DNA of 64,000 nucleotides from Juglans regia. Lineage: Eukaryota > Streptophyta > Magnoliopsida > Fagales > Juglandaceae. Positions within the stretch are counted from its first letter, which is position 1; each line of letters opens with the position of its first letter. The stretch spans positions 8,006,209 to 8,070,208 of the forward strand of contig NC_049911.1 in the NCBI RefSeq assembly GCF_001411555.2, in the 5' to 3' direction. A program made the translations under genes and the position numbers. Positions 63,635-64,000 of the stretch are shown here, piece after piece. Under the pieces are notes generated by a model. It had not been told where the DNA came from. It saw only the letters and a list, made by a program, of their open reading frames with translations, and searched no databases.

Positions 63635-63999
63635 TTGGATGGGGGAGGCATGTTGGAGCTTGCCTCTTCATTTTTTTTGGATTTCTTGGAGTCTGGTAAA
63701 ACTGATCTAAAATATGGAATGGACCTTGATGCTTCTCTTTTTTTCTTAATTTTCCCAACTGGTTCAGATTTCAATTTCAGCAATAGGCAAGCCAAATTTG
63801 CATCATCTAAAGTGCATATTGGGTTCTCTTGTTTTCCCTCTCTCTTTGGGTTTTTATGTTTTTTCTTTACTCGCTGGTGGTCTTCAGAAATAATAGAGGG
63901 TGTGCCATGTTCAATTTCAGCAGCTTGTCTTTTGAGTTTACCCGCTTCCTCAAGTCTGGGTGGGGACTTGTTAAAGTCTACTATTTTGACAACTTCAGT
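63631..63999 (-). CDS. LINE ORF1 C-terminal part, open to the window edge
   Basis: A frame entering from the right edge reads 122 codons without a stop: EVVKIVDFNKSPPRLEEAG, then KKHKNPKREGKQENPICTL, DDANLACLLLKLKSEPVGKI and ending SNMPPPSK followed by TGA. It is rich in Lys and Glu, as is common for L1 ORF1 tails that bind RNA. Its TGA overlaps the ORF2 start in ATGA. No nucleic-acid-binding domain is visible because the front half is outside the window. Confidence 0.7.
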   Translation of the reverse strand, partial: TEVVKIVDFNKSPPRLEEAGKLKRQAAEIEHGTPSIISEDHQRVKKKHKNPKREGKQENPICTLDDANLACLLLKLKSEPVGKIKKKREASRSIPYFRSVLPDSKKSKKNEEASSNMPPPSK

Positions 64000-64000
64000 T

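Larger units (their letters stand above)
59800..64000 (-). mobile_element. L1-type LINE, decayed, ORF1 running off the right edge
   Basis: On the minus strand the order is ORF1 C-terminus (64,000-63,631), endonuclease (63,634-62,900), reverse transcriptase (about 62,480-61,330), zf-RVT region (61,320-60,350) and RNase H (60,054-59,830). This is the full plant L1 layout, with spacing near normal. Stops are scattered through ORF2, and some catalytic residues are changed. It is more complete than the LINE at 7-10 kb. Confidence 0.88.

Overview
The window looks like an intergenic-type stretch of a plant nuclear genome, most likely a woody eudicot. It shows split plant genes with GT-AG introns (a CYP90 cytochrome P450 and a class III peroxidase), Ty3/Gypsy, Ty1/Copia and LINE retrotransposons, MITEs and AT-rich spacers. 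I cannot name the species. I see no intact host gene. Everything that was a host gene here is broken, and most of the DNA is nested transposons.

Layout. 1-755: a minus-strand fragment of a CYP90C1/ROTUNDIFOLIA3-like brassinosteroid P450 (copy 1: exon 4 plus part of intron 4), continuing off the left edge. About 2.64-6.45 kb: a decayed Copia element (plus). 7.05-10.19 kb: a decayed LINE (minus) carrying a Tourist-type MITE. 10,869-15,386: a non-coding LTR element with a perfect 5-bp target duplication and three minisatellite blocks. 15,957-42,916: a second CYP90C1-like pseudogene (copy 2, minus), exons 2-8, inflated to 27 kb by at least five clear insertions. These are an 11.8-kb non-coding Gypsy element in intron 6 (itself carrying a 4.6-kb solo LTR), a LINE tail in intron 5, two DNA elements inside exon 4, and a 9.9-kb Gypsy element inside exon 2. 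A MITE also lies in intron 4. About 43.98-47.95 kb: a possible Mutator-like element (weak). 48,296-49,933: a four-exon class III peroxidase pseudogene (plus). 50,055-58,043: a third Gypsy element (minus). 58.15-59.56 kb: the 5' part of a Copia element (plus). 59.6-64.0 kb: a second LINE (minus), running off the right edge.

The P450 pair is the main story. Both copies share exon 4 and intron 4, lie on the same strand, and carry different lesions. Copy 1 therefore shows the state of exon 4 before the two DNA-element insertions in copy 2. CYP90C1 normally hydroxylates brassinosteroid intermediates at C-23; neither copy here could encode that enzyme. Insertion boundaries were read from target-site duplications: CAAGG/CAGGG, CAAAG, TTGCA, AAACA, GTAAA, GACGGGGC, ATTGGAGG, TAA and TTA.

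I found no CRISPR array, bacterial operon, tRNA or rRNA gene, and no convincing undescribed coding system. The most unusual non-coding structure is the 4.5-kb LTR element at 10.9-15.4 kb, with its minisatellites, GC-rich core and 30-bp perfect palindrome. All identities are by-eye judgements from motifs; no database search was run.
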